The position numbers were made by a program, and so were the translations under genes. Positions 16,073 to 25,470 of a stretch of 64,000 bases of DNA are shown one piece after another. Position 1 is the first letter of the stretch, and each line of letters starts with the position of its first letter. The stretch is from positions 620,001-684,000 of the forward strand of contig CP019169.1 in the NCBI GenBank assembly GCA_001953215.1. Reading direction: 5' to 3'. The notes beneath the pieces were generated by a model that did no database searches, had not been told where the DNA came from, and saw only the letters and a list, made by a program, of their open reading frames with translations. Source of the stretch: Betaproteobacteria bacterium GR16-43 (lineage in GTDB: Bacteria > Pseudomonadota > Gammaproteobacteria > Burkholderiales > Usitatibacteraceae).

Positions 16073-18183
16073 GTCGAGAGCTTCGAGATGTCGGCGACCT
16101 TGTTCATCACGGCGCCCAATCTTGCGAGGAGGCCCAGGCGCGCCGCACGAAGCTTGGCATCCTCCGCGTTGACGAGCACCTTGTCGAAGAACGCATCGAC
16201 GGCGGGACGCAGGGACGCGAGCGCGGTGAGCGCGCCTTTGTAATCCTGCGCCGCGAGCTTCGCATCGACCGAAGGCTCCGCCACCGCCAGCGCCGCTTGC
16301 AATGTCTTTTCCTCGGCGGCCTCGAGCAACGCGAAGTCCACCGCGCCATAGCCCTCCGACTTCCGCAGGATGTTCTGGATGCGCTTGTTCGCCGCGGCCA
16401 GCGCTTCGGCTTCCGGCATCGCGCGGAACGCCTTCACCGCCTCGATGCGATCCCACACCGCCTTCACCTGCGTCGGCTCACCCGTCAGCACCGCTTCGAC
16501 TTCGTGCGCGTCGAAGCCCTTGTCGCGCAGCATCGGGCGCAGGCGGTCGAGCATGAACGCGTGCACCTGGCCCACCGAGTCGGGCGCCAGCTTGCCCGCG
16601 GGGAATCCTTCGAACGCCTCCTTCAACAGGAGGCCGAGGTCGAGCTCGCGCGCCTCGACCTTCTCGGAAAGAATGCGCAGCACGCCGAGCGCGGCGCGGC
16701 GCAAGGCGAACGGGTCCTTGTCGCCGGTCGGCGCCTGGCCGACACCGAAGAGGCCCACGAGCGATTCCAGCTTGTCGGCGAGCGCCAGCGCGATGCTCAC
16801 GTCGCCGACGGGAAGTTCGTCGCCCGCGAAGCGCGGCCAGTAGTGCTGCTCGATGGCGCGCACGACCGACGGTTCCTCGCCATCGGATTCGGCGTAGTAC
16901 CGGCCCATGATGCCCTGCAGCTCCGGAAACTCGCCCACCATCAGGGTCACGAGGTCCGCCTTCGCCAGCAGCGCGGCGCGATCGGCGTAGGACTTGCCCT
17001 TGTCCCCGCGCGGCAGCATCGCCTGGATGCGCGAAGCGAGGCGGCGCAGGCGCTCGACGCGTTCGAGCTGCGTGCCGAGCTTGTTGTGGTAGACGATCGT
17101 GCCCAGTTGCGCGGCGCGGTCCGCGAGCTTCGTCTTGCGATCCGTCTCGAAGAAGAAGCGCGCATCGGCCAGGCGCGGGCGCACGACGCGCTCGTTGCCC
17201 TGCACGATGTTGGCCGGATCGGCCAGGCGCATGTTGCTCACGATGAGGAAGCGGTTCGTGAGCTTTCCGTTCGCGTCGAAGAGCGGGAAGTACTTCTGGT
17301 TCTGGCGCATCGTGAGCGTCAGGCACTCGGCGGGCACGGCGAGGAACTCGACCTCGAAGGCTCCGGCATACACGGTGGGCATCTCGACCAGCGCGGTCAC
17401 TTCGTCGAGGAGCGCGAGATAGCCGGATTCCGGCCCGAGCGTGCCGCCGTGCTGCTTTGCGGCGGCCTGCAACTGCTCGAGGATGCTCGCGCGCCGGCGC
17501 GCGAACGACGCGATGACGCCGCCTTCCTGGCCCAACGCGCGCTCATAGTCGTCGGCGCGCGCGATCGAGAGCGCCTTCGCGCCCTGGAAGCGATGGCCTT
17601 TCGTCTCGCGTCCCGATTCGAGGCCGAGCGCCTTCACGGCAACGAGCTTCTCGCCGTGCAATGCGACCAGCGCGTGCGCCGGACGGACGAAATTCACCGT
17701 CGTGCGGCCGTCGGCCAACTGGTAGCTCATCATCTTCGGGATCGGCAATGCGGCGAGCGTCTCGTCGATCGCGGCCTGCAACGCCTGCGCGAGCGGAACC
17801 GCGGGCGTGGTCGTGTCGACGAAGAGCGCCTCGGCCTTGCCGTCCATGCGCTTCTTGAATTTCGCGGGATCGAAGCCCGAGAGCCCCAGGGCTTCCAGCT
17901 TCTTCGCGAGCGCGGGCGTGGGCTTGCCGGCGGCGTCCAGGCCCACGGACACGGGCATGAGCTTCACTTCGAGCGCCTTGGGTTCCGAGTTCTCGCGCAC
18001 GACCCGCAGGCCCATCGCGAGGCGGCGCGGCGTGGCGAACGACAGCGCATCGCTCGGCTCCTCGACCAACCCGCGCTTCATCAAGCCATCACGGATGCCC
18101 TGCGCGAAAGCCGCGCCGAGTTTCGCAAGCGCCTTCGGAGGCAGCTCCTCGCAGAGCAGCTCGACCAGCAGCGGCGCGGTCAT
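16069..18183 (-). CDS. glyS: Glycyl-tRNA synthetase beta subunit
   Basis: The beta chain of the alpha2-beta2 bacterial glycyl-tRNA synthetase, which recognises tRNA-Gly. 704 residues, close to the E. coli length. N-terminal [12 protein letters not shown] and the internal [19 protein letters not shown] and FFETDRK blocks are characteristic, and a DALR-like anticodon-binding region fills the C-terminus. ATGA overlaps link it to glyQ upstream and gmhB downstream. Confidence 0.97.
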   Translation of the reverse strand: MTAPLLVELLCEELPPKALAKLGAAFAQGIRDGLMKRGLVEEPSDALSFATPRRLAMGLRVVRENSEPKALEVKLMPVSVGLDAAGKPTPALAKKLEALGLSGFDPAKFKKRMDGKAEALFVDTTTPAVPLAQALQAAIDETLAALPIPKMMSYQLADGRTTVNFVRPAHALVALHGEKLVAVKALGLESGRETKGHRFQGAKALSIARADDYERALGQEGGVIASFARRRASILEQLQAAAKQHGGTLGPESGYLALLDEVTALVEMPTVYAGAFEVEFLAVPAECLTLTMRQNQKYFPLFDANGKLTNRFLIVSNMRLADPANIVQGNERVVRPRLADARFFFETDRKTKLADRAAQLGTIVYHNKLGTQLERVERLRRLASRIQAMLPRGDKGKSYADRAALLAKADLVTLMVGEFPELQGIMGRYYAESDGEEPSVVRAIEQHYWPRFAGDELPVGDVSIALALADKLESLVGLFGVGQAPTGDKDPFALRRAALGVLRILSEKVEARELDLGLLLKEAFEGFPAGKLAPDSVGQVHAFMLDRLRPMLRDKGFDAHEVEAVLTGEPTQVKAVWDRIEAVKAFRAMPEAEALAAANKRIQNILRKSEGYGAVDFALLEAAEEKTLQAALAVAEPSVDAKLAAQDYKGALTALASLRPAVDAFFDKVLVNAEDAKLRAARLGLLARLGAVMNKVADISKLST

Positions 18184-19085
18184 GGCGCCTCCCCGTGCAA
18201 CATGGGAAAGCCCAGGCGTTCGCGCGACTCGTAGTAGCTCGCCGCCACGGCGCGCGCGAGCTTGCGGATGCGCCCGATGTACGCGGCGCGTTCGGTCACG
18301 GAGATCGCCCCGCGCGCGTCCAGCAAATTGAATGTGTGCGCGGCCTTCAGCACCTGCTCGTAGGCAGGCAATGCGAGCTGGCTCGTCATCAGGTGCTCGG
18401 CCGCGGCTTCGTAGTCGCCGAAGTGGCCGAAGAGCGCCTTCGCGTCCGAGTGCTCGAAGTTGTACGTGGACTGCTCGACTTCGTTCTGGTGGTAGACGTC
18501 GCCGTACGAAAGCCGGCGCGTCTTGCCGCGCTCGTCCCACTCGGTCCACACCAGGTCGTAGACGTTCTCCACGCCCTGCAGGTACATCGCGAGGCGCTCG
18601 AGGCCGTAGGTGATCTCGCCGGTGATCGGCTTGCAGTCGAGGCCGCCGACCTGCTGGAAGTAGGTGAACTGCGTGATCTCCATGCCGTTCATCCAGACTT
18701 CCCAGCCCAGGCCCCAGGCCCCGAGGGTGGGGTTCTCCCAGTCGTCCTCGACGAAGCGCACGTCGTTCTTCGAGAGATCGAAGCCGACCGCTTCCAGCGA
18801 TCCGAGGTAGAGCTCGAGGATGTCGGGAGGCGAAGGCTTCAGGACGACCTGGTATTGGTAGTAGTGCTGCAGCCGGTTCGGGTTCTCGCCATAGCGCCCG
18901 TCCTTGGGACGGCGCGAGGGTTGCACGTAGGCCGAGCGCCACGGCTCGGGCCCGAGGGAGCGCAGGAAGGTCGCGGTGTGGGACGTGCCCGCGCCCACTT
19001 CCATGTCGTACGGCTGGAGGATCGCGCAGCCGCGCTCTCCCCAATATTGCTGGAGGCGGAGGATCAGCTGCTGGAAGGTGACCAT
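18180..19085 (-). CDS. glyQ: Glycyl-tRNA synthetase alpha subunit
   Basis: Catalytic alpha chain forming glycyl-adenylate. I choose ATG 19085, giving 301 residues beginning [15 protein letters not shown], which matches the E. coli N-terminus; the longer frame to 19142 would overlap the divergent methyltransferase start. Conserved blocks include [33 protein letters not shown] and FTYFQQVGG. No good Shine-Dalgarno precedes either candidate start. Confidence 0.96.
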   Translation of the reverse strand: MVTFQQLILRLQQYWGERGCAILQPYDMEVGAGTSHTATFLRSLGPEPWRSAYVQPSRRPKDGRYGENPNRLQHYYQYQVVLKPSPPDILELYLGSLEAVGFDLSKNDVRFVEDDWENPTLGAWGLGWEVWMNGMEITQFTYFQQVGGLDCKPITGEITYGLERLAMYLQGVENVYDLVWTEWDERGKTRRLSYGDVYHQNEVEQSTYNFEHSDAKALFGHFGDYEAAAEHLMTSQLALPAYEQVLKAAHTFNLLDARGAISVTERAAYIGRIRKLARAVAASYYESRERLGFPMLHGEAP

Positions 19086-19140
19086 CGGGAAGGGAAACGG
19101 CGTTGCCAAAGGGCTGATTTTAGCGGATATGCTGCCGTCC

Positions 19141-19890
19141 ATGACCGACTCACCGGCGAATGCGCCCGCCTGGAAGACCTGCCTCGACGTCGAGGGGCAG
19201 AACGCGAGTCACTACCTCGACTACGTGAACGTGCATTTGCTGGCCTGCATCGCGCAGCCGCCGCGCCACGTCCTCGAGCTGGGTTGCAACGCGGGCGCGC
19301 TCGGCCAGGAACTGAAGAAGCGCCATCCCGGCGCGAAGGTCGTGGGCATCGAGGCCGGCCGCGCCGCCGCCGATGTCGCCGCGACGCGCCTCGACCAGGT
19401 GATCTGCTCGCGCCTCGAGGACGTCGACCTGCCGGGCCACGGCTTCCAGCGCGGCGCGTTCGATCTCATGATCGCCGCCGACATCCTCGAGCATCTCGTG
19501 AATCCGTGGAACGTGCTGGTGCGCATGCGGCCCTTCCTGGCCCCGGACGCGATCGTGCTGGCCAGCATTCCGAACGTGCGCAACCTCGGCCTGCTCGAGC
19601 AGCTCGCCGTGCACGGCCGGTGGGACTATGCCGAGCGCGGCCTGCTGGACGTGACGCACCTGCGCTTCTTCACGCTCTCGGGGATGCGCCGGATGTTCGA
19701 GGAAACCGGCTATCGCTTCGAGGGACAGGTGCCCGTCGTCTCGCAGGACATGCTCGAACTGCAACGCACGGCGCAGGGCCAGGCGATGGTGGACATCACG
19801 GGGGGCCGCCTGCGCCTCGTGGGATTGACGCCCGCCGAGGTCAACGAGCTCTGCGCCTTCCAGTTCATCATCCGGGCGCGTTCCGCATAG
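19141..19890 (+). CDS. SAM-dependent methyltransferase of unknown substrate
   Basis: A 249-residue class I methyltransferase. Motif I is [12 protein letters not shown] (about 44-55), with the acidic VVGIEAG after it, and [17 protein letters not shown] as the motif II/III region. This pattern resembles the methyltransferase-11/12 groups that often act on sugars, lipids or small molecules; the substrate cannot be inferred. It is divergent from glyQ with only 55 bases between the starts and convergent with lnt. An in-frame ATG at 19129 would add four residues. Confidence 0.85.
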   Translation: MTDSPANAPAWKTCLDVEGQNASHYLDYVNVHLLACIAQPPRHVLELGCNAGALGQELKKRHPGAKVVGIEAGRAAADVAATRLDQVICSRLEDVDLPGHGFQRGAFDLMIAADILEHLVNPWNVLVRMRPFLAPDAIVLASIPNVRNLGLLEQLAVHGRWDYAERGLLDVTHLRFFTLSGMRRMFEETGYRFEGQVPVVSQDMLELQRTAQGQAMVDITGGRLRLVGLTPAEVNELCAFQFIIRARSA

Positions 19891-19905
19891 CGGCGAGCGG
19901 TGCGC

Positions 19906-21438
19906 TTACCGGCGGCGGGCGAGATATCCCGCACCCGCGAGCATCCCCGCGAGCAGGAGGAACACGGGCAGGTTGCCCCACGAAATGTACGGCGTGGTCC
20001 CCGTGAACGGCACGGCATCGGCCAGCAGCGTGCCCGCCGTGAACTGGGGCAACCGGCTCACGACGCGGCCGCGTTCATCGACGGCGGCCGTCACGCCCGT
20101 GTTCGTGGCACGCAGCGACCAGCGCCCCGTCTCGATGGAGCGCAGTTGCGACGCCTGCAGGTGCTGGTCGGAGGCGAGCGAACGGCCGAACCACGCGGTG
20201 TTGCTCACGTTCAGCAGCACCTGCGCTTCCGGCAGTTGCGCGATGACCTCCTCGCCGAAAATGTCCTCGTAGCAGATCGTCACCGCCACCGGCAGGCCCG
20301 CGGCCCGCAGCAGCGGCTGGCCGGGCGCCCCGCGCTCGAAATCGGCGAGCGGAATGTGCAGGATGGCCAGCGCCCAGTGGAAACCGGGCAGCGTGTACTC
20401 GCCGAAGGGAACGAGGTGGCGCTTGCGAAACGACTGCGTCGCGCCGCGCCCGAGGGAAACCACGCTGTTGAAGTAGACGTAGCGTCCGTCCACGACGCCG
20501 CGCTCGAGCGCGCCGATGAGCAGGTCCTTCTTCTGCTCGATCGCGCGCGTGCGCAGGTCGTCGATGTAGCCGGGTGGCAGGCGATCGAGAAACGTCGGGA
20601 GCGCCGTCTCCGGGAACACGACCACGCGAGCCTCCGCGCGGGCCGCCATGTCCCGGTACTCGGCCAGCGTCCTCGCGCGCTCCTCTTCGCGGAACTTGAG
20701 GTCCTGCGGCACGTTGCCCTGCAGCAGCGCGAAGCGAACCGGCTCGCCCGAGGGCGAGGTCCAGGCCACGAAGCGCAACAACCCGCCGCCGCCCAGCAGT
20801 ACGACCAGACCCGCGAGGGCGAGTGCGCGGGCGCGCGACCAGGGTGCCGCGCCGATCGCCGCGACCATCAACGCAGCCGCCGCGGCCAGGGCCAGCGAAA
20901 CGCCGTAGGCGCCCAGCAGGGGCGCGTATCCGGCCAGCGGCCCCGAGGGCGCCTGCGAAGTGCCGAGCGTGAGCCAGGGAAAGCCCGTGAAGAGCCAGCC
21001 GCGCAGCCACTCGAGCGCCACGAACGCCGCGGGCATCGCGAGGACGCGCGCGTGGCCGCCGCGCGGTGTGAGCCGGAATGCGAGCCAGCCCGCGGCGGCC
21101 GGGAAGATCGCGAGGTAGAAGCAGAAGAGGAACGTGGCGATCGCCGCGAGCACCGCGTTCATGCCGCCGTACTCGTGCATGCTCACGTAGACCCACGAGA
21201 CGCCCGCGAGGAAGTATCCCAGGCCGAACGCCAGGCCCGAGAGGGCCGCCTGCAGCGCCGAGCCGCTCGCGTTCCACACGAGGAACAGGACCAGCAGCGC
21301 CGCGATCGGAACCGGCCACCAGTAGAAGGGCGCGAAGCCCAGCACGCCCGCGGCGCCCGCGAAGAGCGGCAGCAGCAGGCCACGCGCGACGACCCCGGCC
21401 GCCGCGATCCGCGACGGCGGCGCCGGGGCCCGCGTCAC
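19906..21438 (-). CDS. lnt: Apolipoprotein N-acyltransferase
   Basis: Adds the third acyl chain to lipoproteins at the periplasmic face of the inner membrane. 510 residues: N-terminal membrane helices (about 20-225), a nitrilase-fold periplasmic domain, and a last helix near the C-terminus. The catalytic triad is visible as E277 (FPETALP), K339 (FRKRHLVPFGEY) and C389 (ICYEDIFG). Start is GTG at 21438, overlapping the corC stop as GTGA, so it is coupled to corC as in E. coli. Its clients in this window would include MltA, LolB and the DUF4398 lipoproteins. Confidence 0.96.
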   Translation of the reverse strand: MTRAPAPPSRIAAAGVVARGLLLPLFAGAAGVLGFAPFYWWPVPIAALLVLFLVWNASGSALQAALSGLAFGLGYFLAGVSWVYVSMHEYGGMNAVLAAIATFLFCFYLAIFPAAAGWLAFRLTPRGGHARVLAMPAAFVALEWLRGWLFTGFPWLTLGTSQAPSGPLAGYAPLLGAYGVSLALAAAAALMVAAIGAAPWSRARALALAGLVVLLGGGGLLRFVAWTSPSGEPVRFALLQGNVPQDLKFREEERARTLAEYRDMAARAEARVVVFPETALPTFLDRLPPGYIDDLRTRAIEQKKDLLIGALERGVVDGRYVYFNSVVSLGRGATQSFRKRHLVPFGEYTLPGFHWALAILHIPLADFERGAPGQPLLRAAGLPVAVTICYEDIFGEEVIAQLPEAQVLLNVSNTAWFGRSLASDQHLQASQLRSIETGRWSLRATNTGVTAAVDERGRVVSRLPQFTAGTLLADAVPFTGTTPYISWGNLPVFLLLAGMLAGAGYLARRR

Positions 21439-22265
21439 TCCGCGGGCTCCTTCGTCTTGTCGACCAGCAGCGCGTGGATCTTGCGGCTGTCCGCGCGCAG
21501 CACGGTGAAGTGGAATCCCCCGGTCTCCAGGGCCTCGCCCCGCTTGGGCAGGCGCCCGAACTGGCCGAGCACGAGGCCGCCGATCGTGTCGTGGTCGTCG
21601 TCGGCGAACTTCGTGCCGAAGTGCTCGTTGAAGTCGGCGATCTCGGTGGTGGCCTTGACGCGGTACTTGCCGTTGCGGTCGAGGATGATGTTGTCCTCGG
21701 TCTCGTCGAAGTCGTACTCGTCCTCGATGTCGCCCACGATCTGCTCGATCACGTCCTCGATGGTGACCAGGCCCGCCACCCCGCCGTACTCGTCGACCAC
21801 GATGGCGATGTGGTTGCGGTTCGAGCGGAACTCCTTCAGCAGCACGTTGAGGCGCTTCGCCTCCGGCACGAACACCGCCGGGCGCAGCATCTCGCGCACG
21901 TTGAACTCGTCCTCGGCGTAGAACTTGAGGAGGTCCTTCGCGAGCAGGATGCCGATCACGTTGTCGCGGTTGTCCTCGTAGACCGGGAAGCGCGAGTGGG
22001 CCTTGTCGATCACGAACGGGATGAACGCCTCGGGCGCCTCGGCCACGTCGATCATGTCCATCTGCGAGCGCGGGATCATCACGTCCCGCACCTGCGTCTC
22101 CGACACTTGCAGGACACCTTCGATCATCGACAGCGCGTCGGCATCGAGGAGGCGGCGCTCGAAGGCGGAATGCAGCAGCTCCACCAGCTGCTCGCGGTCC
22201 TCGGGCTCCCGGAGCAACAGGGAGGAGAGGCGTTCGAGCAGGCTCGGCTTCGCGGGTTCGTTCAT
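21435..22265 (-). CDS. corC: CBS-domain protein CorC/YbeX
   Basis: A 276-residue cytosolic protein with two CBS domains (about 65-185, including VRDVMIPRSQMDMI and IAIVVDEYGGVAGLVTIED) and a C-terminal CorC/HlyC transporter-associated domain (about 205-275). The family is linked to magnesium and cobalt efflux and, in E. coli, to ribosome metabolism with YbeY and YbeZ. Start ATG 22265 matches the family; a longer frame upstream is not needed. In most relatives it directly follows ybeY, but here an opposite-strand gene lies between. Confidence 0.93.
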   Translation of the reverse strand: MNEPAKPSLLERLSSLLLREPEDREQLVELLHSAFERRLLDADALSMIEGVLQVSETQVRDVMIPRSQMDMIDVAEAPEAFIPFVIDKAHSRFPVYEDNRDNVIGILLAKDLLKFYAEDEFNVREMLRPAVFVPEAKRLNVLLKEFRSNRNHIAIVVDEYGGVAGLVTIEDVIEQIVGDIEDEYDFDETEDNIILDRNGKYRVKATTEIADFNEHFGTKFADDDHDTIGGLVLGQFGRLPKRGEALETGGFHFTVLRADSRKIHALLVDKTKEPAE

Positions 22266-22374
22266 GCCGTTCGGCGGGAGGGAAGAAGAACCGGGGACTC
22301 TAGCAGAAATCGGCTTCCGCTCTGGTGGCCGCCCCGAGGGATAATCCGGCGAACGCAGCCACGGAGGAGCCCGG

Positions 22375-23994
22375 ATGGATGCACGCATGATGAAGCTGCC
22401 GCTCACGATCGCGTCGATCATTCGCCACGCCGAACGCTGGCACGGCGCGACCGAGGTCGTCTCGCGCCACGTGGAGGGCGACATCCATCGCGAAACGTAT
22501 GCGGACGTCGCCAGCCGCGCGCGGCGCCTCGCCCGCGCCCTCGGGCGCCTCGGCGTGCAGCCGGGCGATCGCGTCGGCACCATCGCCTGGAACGGCCACC
22601 GGCACCTCGAGATCTACTACGCGACCTCCTGCTCGCTCGCCATCTGCCACACGCTGAACCCGCGGCTCTTCCCGGAGCAGATCGCGTGGATCGCCCAGGA
22701 TGCCGCCGACCGCGTCGTCTTCTTCGACCTCACGTTCCTCAAGCTCGTCGAATCCCTCGCCCCGAAGCTGCCCGCGGTGCTCCATTGGGTGGCGATGACC
22801 GACCGCGCGCACATGCCGCAGAGCAGCCTGCCGCTGCTCTGCTTCGAGGAGCTCGTCGCGGCCGAGGAGGATCGCTACGAATGGCCCGACTGCGACGAGG
22901 ACCGCGCCTCGAGCCTTTGCTACACGTCGGGAACGACCGGTAATCCCAAGGGTGCGCTCTACTCCCATCGCTCCACCGTCCTTCACGCGATGGCGGAATG
23001 CTTCCCCGATGTCTTCGGCCTCTCGGCCACCGAGACCGTGCTGCCGGTGGTCCCCATGTTCCACGTCAACGCGTGGGGCATTCCCTATGCCGCGCCGATG
23101 GCCGGCACCAAGCTCGTCTTCCCGGGCGCGGGCCTCGACGGCGCGAGCCTGTGCGAGCTCTTCGAAGGCGAGAAGGTGACGATGTCGGCGGGTGTGCCGA
23201 CGGTGTGGCAGGGCTTGCTCCAGTATCTCGAAACGAGCGGCAAGCGCGTCGAGCACCTGAAGCGCCTCGTGATCGGGGGCTCGGCCGCGCCGCCCGCGAT
23301 GATCCGGGACTTCCGCGAGAAGCACGGGATCGAGGTGCTGCACGCGTGGGGCATGACCGAGATGTCGCCGCTCGGCACGCTGAACCAGTTCAAGGTGAAG
23401 CATGCGGACTGGACCGAAGCGGCGCGCGACGCGCTGCGCGAGAAGCAGGGGCGCCCGCACTTCGGCGTGGACCTCGAGATCGTGGGCGGCGACGGAAGAC
23501 CGCTCCCGCACGACGGCACGGCGTTCGGCGACCTCGTCGTGCGCGGCCACTGGATCATCGACCGCTACTACCGGGATGCGGGCGGCGATGTGCTGCGCGA
23601 CGGCTGGTTCCCCACCGGCGACGTCGCCACGATCGATGCCGACGGCTACATGAAGATCACCGACCGCTCGAAGGACGTCATCAAGAGCGGCGGCGAGTGG
23701 ATCAGCTCCATCGACATCGAGAACCTCGCGATGGCGCACCCCGCGATCGCCGAGGCCGCCGTCATCGGCGTGCCCCACCCGAAGTGGGCCGAGCGGCCCA
23801 TCCTCGTCGCGGTGAAGAAAGCCGGCGCGGAGGTCACGAAGGAGGCGATGCTCGATTTCCTGCGGCCGCGGATCGCCAAGTTCTGGGTGCCCGACGACGT
23901 GGTGTTCGTGGAGTCGTTGCCGCACACCGCGACCGGCAAGCTCTCGAAGCTCGAGCTGCGCAAGCAGTTCGCGAACTACAAGCCGGCCTCGTAG
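22375..23994 (+). CDS. Medium/long-chain acyl-CoA synthetase (AMP-forming)
   Basis: A 539-residue adenylate-forming enzyme that activates a fatty acid to acyl-CoA. Motifs: P-loop [16 protein letters not shown] (about 188-203), [10 protein letters not shown] (about 326), [12 protein letters not shown] and the C-terminal lysine loop [11 protein letters not shown]. The overall form resembles AlkK-type medium-chain ligases. A strong Shine-Dalgarno, GGAGGAG, sits six bases before the ATG. It is the only plus-strand gene between corC and ybeY and its last 19 bases overlap ybeY convergently, so it appears inserted into a conserved neighbourhood. Confidence 0.9.
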   Translation: MDARMMKLPLTIASIIRHAERWHGATEVVSRHVEGDIHRETYADVASRARRLARALGRLGVQPGDRVGTIAWNGHRHLEIYYATSCSLAICHTLNPRLFPEQIAWIAQDAADRVVFFDLTFLKLVESLAPKLPAVLHWVAMTDRAHMPQSSLPLLCFEELVAAEEDRYEWPDCDEDRASSLCYTSGTTGNPKGALYSHRSTVLHAMAECFPDVFGLSATETVLPVVPMFHVNAWGIPYAAPMAGTKLVFPGAGLDGASLCELFEGEKVTMSAGVPTVWQGLLQYLETSGKRVEHLKRLVIGGSAAPPAMIRDFREKHGIEVLHAWGMTEMSPLGTLNQFKVKHADWTEAARDALREKQGRPHFGVDLEIVGGDGRPLPHDGTAFGDLVVRGHWIIDRYYRDAGGDVLRDGWFPTGDVATIDADGYMKITDRSKDVIKSGGEWISSIDIENLAMAHPAIAEAAVIGVPHPKWAERPILVAVKKAGAEVTKEAMLDFLRPRIAKFWVPDDVVFVESLPHTATGKLSKLELRKQFANYKPAS

Positions 23995-24425
23995 GGATTC
24001 GCGAACCCGAGCCGCGCGAGGATGGCGGCCTCGCGGGCTTCCATGCGCTTCGCGTCGCGCTCGCGTTCGTGGTCGAGGCCTTGCAGGTGGAGCACGCCGT
24101 GCACGAGGAGGTGCGCATGGTGGGCCTGCACCGCCTTGCCTTGCGCCTTCGCTTCGCGCGCCACCACCGCGGCGCAGATCACGATGTCGCCCTCGAGGCC
24201 GGGTGTGTCGTCGTAGACGAACGTGAGGACGTTGGTCGCGTAGTCCTTGCCGCGGAATTCGCGGTTCAGCCGCCGCGCTTCGGTTTCACCCACGTAGCGC
24301 AACGTGAGCGTGGCCTTGCGCGCAAGCGCGGCGAGCGTCCAGCGGCGCAGCGTGGCATCGGCCGGAATGTGCGCGGCGCGGGACGCGCGCTGGATCGCGA
24401 TCGTGGCGCTGGGTGAACCGGCCAT
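23976..24425 (-). CDS. ybeY: Endoribonuclease/rRNA maturation factor YbeY
   Basis: Zinc-dependent UPF0054 protein needed for 16S rRNA 3' end maturation and ribosome quality control; 149 residues. The metal motif is VHGVLHLQGLDHE, matching HGxLHLxGxDH. Start ATG shares one base with the ybeZ stop (TGATG). The 3' end runs 19 bases into the convergent acyl-CoA synthetase gene, so the two C-termini are encoded on opposite strands of the same DNA. Confidence 0.95.
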   Translation of the reverse strand: MAGSPSATIAIQRASRAAHIPADATLRRWTLAALARKATLTLRYVGETEARRLNREFRGKDYATNVLTFVYDDTPGLEGDIVICAAVVAREAKAQGKAVQAHHAHLLVHGVLHLQGLDHERERDAKRMEAREAAILARLGFANPYEAGL

Positions 24426-25390
24426 CAGGAGGGTTTGTGCCGCTCGTACGCGTCGACGATCGCCTGCACCAGCGGGTGGCGCACGACGTCTTCGGACTGG
24501 AACTCGGTGAAGCCGATGCCGCGCACGCCCGCGAGCACCTGGCGCGCCTCGATCAGTCCCGAGGCCTGGCCCTTGGCGAGGTCGATCTGCGTCACGTCCC
24601 CGGTGATCACGGCCTTGGAGCCGAAGCCGATGCGCGTGAGGAACATCTTCATCTGCTCGGGCGTGGTGTTCTGCGCCTCGTCCAGGATCACGAACGACTG
24701 GTTCAGCGTCCGGCCGCGCATGAACGCGAGCGGCGCGATCTCGATGGCGCCCCGCTCGAAGAGCCGTGCGACCTTGTCGTAGCCCATGAGGTCGTACAGC
24801 GCGTCGTAGAGCGGGCGCAGGTAAGGGTCGATCTTCTGCGCAAGGTCGCCCGGCAGGAAGCCCAGCTTTTCGCCCGCCTCGACGGCCGGGCGCGTGAGGA
24901 CGATGCGCTTCACGTCGTCGCGCTCGAAGGCATCGATCGCCGCGGCCACCGCGAGGAAGGTCTTGCCGGTCCCCGCCGGCCCCACGCCGAACGTGATGTC
25001 CACCGCGCGCATCTGGCGGAGGTATTGCGCCTGGCGCGGCGTCCGGGCAGTGAGGTCGCCACCGCGCGGCAGCACCAGCGCGGGCAAATCGGGGTCGCGC
25101 GGCGGCGGCTCCTTGCGGCCGAGGCTCACCAGGCCCAGCTGCACGTCCTCGACCGTCAGGCCGCGCTTCGCCTGCTCGTAGAAACGTTCGAGCGAACGCG
25201 CCGCGAGCTTCGCCTTCTCCGGCGGGCCCGAGATCGCGAAGCGCTCGCCACGCCGCGCGATGGTGACGTCGAGCGCGATCTCGATCTGCCGCAGGTTCGC
25301 GTCGATCGGGCCGCAAAGGGCCGCGAGCCGGGCGTTGTCGACCGGTTCGAACGTGACTTCCTCGGAAGGCGGGCTGCGTCGGGGGCTCAA
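24425..25390 (-). CDS. ybeZ: PhoH-like ATPase YbeZ
   Basis: PhoH-family P-loop ATPase, 321 residues, partner of YbeY in RNA metabolism. Walker A is GPAGTGKT (about 135-142), Walker B is VILDEAQN (about 236), and an N-terminal KH-like segment (about 30-75) precedes it. The start is TTG at 25390: residues [12 protein letters not shown], conserved at the family N-terminus, follow within a dozen codons and no ATG or GTG lies upstream before the terminator. Coupled to ybeY by TGATG. Confidence 0.94.
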   Translation of the reverse strand: MSPRRSPPSEEVTFEPVDNARLAALCGPIDANLRQIEIALDVTIARRGERFAISGPPEKAKLAARSLERFYEQAKRGLTVEDVQLGLVSLGRKEPPPRDPDLPALVLPRGGDLTARTPRQAQYLRQMRAVDITFGVGPAGTGKTFLAVAAAIDAFERDDVKRIVLTRPAVEAGEKLGFLPGDLAQKIDPYLRPLYDALYDLMGYDKVARLFERGAIEIAPLAFMRGRTLNQSFVILDEAQNTTPEQMKMFLTRIGFGSKAVITGDVTQIDLAKGQASGLIEARQVLAGVRGIGFTEFQSEDVVRHPLVQAIVDAYERHKPS

Positions 25391-25415
25391 GGTCCGTATT
25401 GTCCCACGCCGCGCG

Positions 25416-25450
25416 AAAGAAAAAGCCCGCCGGGCTTGCGCGCGGCGGGC
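25416..25450 (-). terminator. Rho-independent terminator after the metzincin gene
   Basis: On the minus strand a GCCCGCC/GGCGGGC stem (arms 25444-25450 and 25425-25431) is followed by a T-rich run (complement of 25416-25424). It lies 20 bases past the stop of the large protease gene and before ybeZ, so protease transcription should end here and ybeZ needs its own promoter. Confidence 0.85.
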
Positions 25451-25470
25451 CGGGTTGCGGCGACGACGTG

